Positions 5,877-7,748 of a stretch of 7,748 nucleotides of DNA are shown here, piece by piece (position 1 is the stretch's first letter; every line of letters starts with the position of its first letter). The translations under genes and the position numbers were made by a program. Below the pieces are notes generated by a model, which was given only the letters and a program-made list of their open reading frames with translations, searched no databases and had not been told where the DNA came from. The stretch covers positions 1-7,748 of the forward strand of contig JAZOWO010000110.1 in the NCBI GenBank assembly GCA_045659265.1. Reading direction: 5' to 3'. The stretch comes from UMGS1649 sp045659265 (GTDB taxonomy: Bacteria; Bacillota; Clostridia; TANB77; CAG-465).

Positions 5877-7709
5877 CTAATCTGCTATTGAATATATAGT
5901 ATCGCATATTACTATTTTTTGTTCAAATTCTTTTCCTTCAAGTGAATATTGAGGAGCAAATGATATATTTGAATATTGCGCTTGTGTTCCCGAATAACTT
6001 ATTGCGTCTAATTCATTCCAATAACCAAATGCTTGAAATCCTACTGTAGTTAAACTCTTTGGTAATACAAGTTTAGTAGCTTTACTCCAACAGAAGAATG
6101 CATAATCTCCTATTGTTGTTATTGTTTCAGGTAATATTAAACTTGTAAAGCTTGGTTGTGTGCTTCCTGTTACGTTAGATGGCACTGAAAATGCATAGCT
6201 TGCTATTGCTGTTATAGTATATTCTTTATTGTCCGCTGGATTTACCACCTTAGATGGTATTATTATATCTGTGATTTTTGTTCCATTATCATCTATTATT
6301 GATTTAGGATATGGATATGGTTCTGGCAATCTACTATACTCGTAATATCCAACTTCTTGGTATACATCTTTTATCTTCTTTAATGTCGCTGTCATTGTTG
6401 TTGAATCATATTCAAACTCAAAGAATTTTGTATCTAGCGCTGTATAATTTTGTGGTGCAATATTTGATTCAGGTTTAAATGTCTTTTTAGTTGTTTTTCC
6501 GTTAAACGCAACCGCTTCAAATGTAGTTTCGTTTACACCTATCATAGTAATTTCAACAGTTTCTCCAGACATAGCTATTACAGTTTTTCCATTTGGACCT
6601 TTGACTAAAACTTCTCCATCTTGTAATTCTGATATATCACTATACTTTTTAGGTTCAACCGCTTTCATTGCTATTAATAAATTCTCTTTTGTCATATAAT
6701 TTGCTTGATAAGCCGCCTTATAGTCTGCAAGAAGTTGATCCATATTATTTATGTTTGGAATTCCCATGTCACATTCTACAAACTCTGCAAAAGTACTAGC
6801 GTTCTTAAGGTCTGTTAAATTACCCCATTCTTCTGTCTCTGCTAAATATGTACGGCCTTCCATATATATTTCTTCATATGTTTTTGTAGTATTTTTTAAT
6901 TCGTTTTCAGCAAATGCTATATAACCTTTTCCGTAATACCCTTCTGGTTTAATATGTTCATAAGACAAAGCTAAGTCTCTTAAGCTTTCAAAACCATAAT
7001 GTTCAATCATACCAGCCAAAGTAGTATAAGCACCACCATCATACATTGAACTCCATGTTGAAACCAATTGATTTATGTTTTGATACATTGGTTCCATATA
7101 ACCATACTCTGCATTCCAATAATTGTTTCCTTCTACAAATAATTGTTCAAGTTCAGCATCAGATTTAACCGTTGTTAAAACTGCTTCTGCATATTCTTCA
7201 TAACTTGAATATGTTTCACCTGTTGCTGCATCTTCTCTTTTCCAACCCTCAAGTGTTGGTGTAACATATACTTTATATGGTATAGATGTAACCGGTGAAT
7301 TATATGTTATAGCTAGTGTTAATTCGTTTTTCTTGCCTTGTTCATTAACACCTATAGTTATAGATAAATCATCTCCAACTATAATTACATATTTTCCGTC
7401 TGCTGTTATTATTCTATCTCCGTTTTTAGTACTGCCTTTAAAATGTTGATGTAATTTTTCTAGCAACAGTGCTTTAGTTAATCTTAAATTTCTATCAGAG
7501 CCAGTGTATATATTTCCCAACTCTAATGCTTTTACAACATCTGCTTCTTGTTGTAACGCTTTCAAATCCGTCATCGTTGTTGCATCTGACGCCTTTCCTA
7601 TTATTCCAGTATTACTTAACGTTATTACAACACTTGCTGCCAATATTATCATAACTATTATTGTAATTACTAATACTATTAACGATATACCTTTTTTATT
7701 ATTTTTCAT
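5877..7709 (-). CDS. Surface protein: pilin-like N-terminal anchor, unrecognised central region, BspA-type LRR domain (610 aa)
   Basis: Predicted exported, membrane-tethered protein of unknown function, paralogous to the 310-aa product downstream. Residues 1-35 are a prepilin-like leader (basic MKNNKK, possible cleavage after Gly7, then a hydrophobic helix); the canonical Glu+5 is Val12. Residues 45-120 resemble a small pilin-like head: a helix, then strands around DGKYVIIVGDDLSITIG. Residues about 120-155 look strand-rich. Residues about 165-350 look helical and rich in Tyr, Glu and Ala, and I do not recognise them. Residues 355-415 again look strand-rich. The C-terminal module (428-585) is the LRR module of the paralogue, with two 23-residue units (523-545, 546-568). 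The last 25 residues (EGKEFEQKIVICDTIYSIAD end) are not the usual BspA tail. No LPXTG, S-layer or enzymatic motif was seen. GGAGG lies 7 nt before ATG. An adhesion or pseudopilus role is only inferred. Confidence 0.85.
   Translation of the reverse strand: MKNNKKGISLIVLVITIIVMIILAASVVITLSNTGIIGKASDATTMTDLKALQQEADVVKALELGNIYTGSDRNLRLTKALLLEKLHQHFKGSTKNGDRIITADGKYVIIVGDDLSITIGVNEQGKKNELTLAITYNSPVTSIPYKVYVTPTLEGWKREDAATGETYSSYEEYAEAVLTTVKSDAELEQLFVEGNNYWNAEYGYMEPMYQNINQLVSTWSSMYDGGAYTTLAGMIEHYGFESLRDLALSYEHIKPEGYYGKGYIAFAENELKNTTKTYEEIYMEGRTYLAETEEWGNLTDLKNASTFAEFVECDMGIPNINNMDQLLADYKAAYQANYMTKENLLIAMKAVEPKKYSDISELQDGEVLVKGPNGKTVIAMSGETVEITMIGVNETTFEAVAFNGKTTKKTFKPESNIAPQNYTALDTKFFEFEYDSTTMTATLKKIKDVYQEVGYYEYSRLPEPYPYPKSIIDDNGTKITDIIIPSKVVNPADNKEYTITAIASYAFSVPSNVTGSTQPSFTSLILPETITTIGDYAFFCWSKATKLVLPKSLTTVGFQAFGYWNELDAISYSGTQAQYSNISFAPQYSLEGKEFEQKIVICDTIYSIAD
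5955..6428 (-). repeat. Paralogous C-terminal LRR module of the 610-aa protein
   Basis: Codes for residues 428-585, aligning with residues 110-291 of the 310-aa protein. It lacks one 23-residue unit relative to that copy and differs slightly in the linker before the first full unit. The tail after residue 585 is unrelated to that of the paralogue. Confidence 0.8.
6006..6143 (-). repeat. Two tandem 23-codon LRR units (610-aa protein)
   Basis: Units at 6075-6143 and 6006-6074 code for residues 523-545 and 546-568. Both show the xL(I/V)LP strand and an AF pair, as in the three-unit array of the neighbouring gene. Confidence 0.8.
7590..7691 (-). repeat. Paralogous pilin-like anchor segment, copy 2
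   Basis: Codes for residues 7-40 of the 610-aa protein and is the partner of 5641-5742, with 32 of 34 residues identical. It forms the presumed signal or membrane helix. Confidence 0.9.
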
Positions 7710-7738
7710 TCGTTTTCCTCCATATTTATACTCAAAAT

Positions 7739-7744
7739 ATTATA
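7739..7744 (-). promoter_or_regulatory. -10 element of the 610-aa surface protein gene (promoter cut by window edge)
   Basis: The minus strand reads a perfect TATAAT ending 29 nt before ATG, the same distance as the -10 of the paralogous gene. The matching -35 would lie beyond position 7748 and cannot be checked. In this AT-rich sequence a chance match is possible. Confidence 0.5.
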
Positions 7745-7748
7745 ATAT

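Overview
The window is AT-rich, and all seven genes lie on the minus strand with strong Shine-Dalgarno sequences (GGAGG, AGGAGG). The gene content and style point to a low-GC Firmicute, probably an uncultured, gut-type Clostridia-like lineage. Two things support this: the rRNA/tRNA methyltransferase pair resembles the Bacillus yabB-yabC(rsmI) neighbourhood, and the two large surface proteins begin with a KGISLIVLVITII pilin-like leader that I associate with Clostridia. No phage, CRISPR, transposon or RNA gene was seen. Species-level assignment is not possible from sequence alone.

Layout, read in the direction of transcription (right to left). (1) 7709-5877: a 610-aa predicted surface protein with a pilin-like N-terminal anchor, a large unrecognised central region and a C-terminal BspA-type leucine-rich-repeat (LRR) module, followed by a rho-independent terminator. 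(2) 5757-4825: a 310-aa paralogue with the same anchor and LRR module but almost no central region. It has its own promoter and terminator. (3) 4703-33: a tightly packed five-gene run consisting of a TrmN6/YabB-like methyltransferase, rsmI, rnhB, a CopZ-like copper chaperone and the CopA copper-exporting P-type ATPase. Gaps range from a 1-nt overlap to 19 nt, so it is probably one transcript.

Function. The five-gene run joins translation and nucleic-acid housekeeping (tRNA base methylation, 16S rRNA C1402 2'-O-methylation, removal of RNA from DNA) to copper detoxification, in which CopZ delivers Cu(I) to CopA for export. No copper regulator gene (csoR, copY) is visible, nor any obvious copper operator. 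The two surface proteins look like independently transcribed products of a duplication. They share anchor, LRR module, 5' leader layout and terminator core, but differ by exactly one 23-residue LRR unit and by a central insertion of roughly 300 residues. They are the least understood part of the window. No gene-free stretch exceeds 300 bases; the two longer intergenic gaps (about 120 bases each) hold only terminators and promoters.
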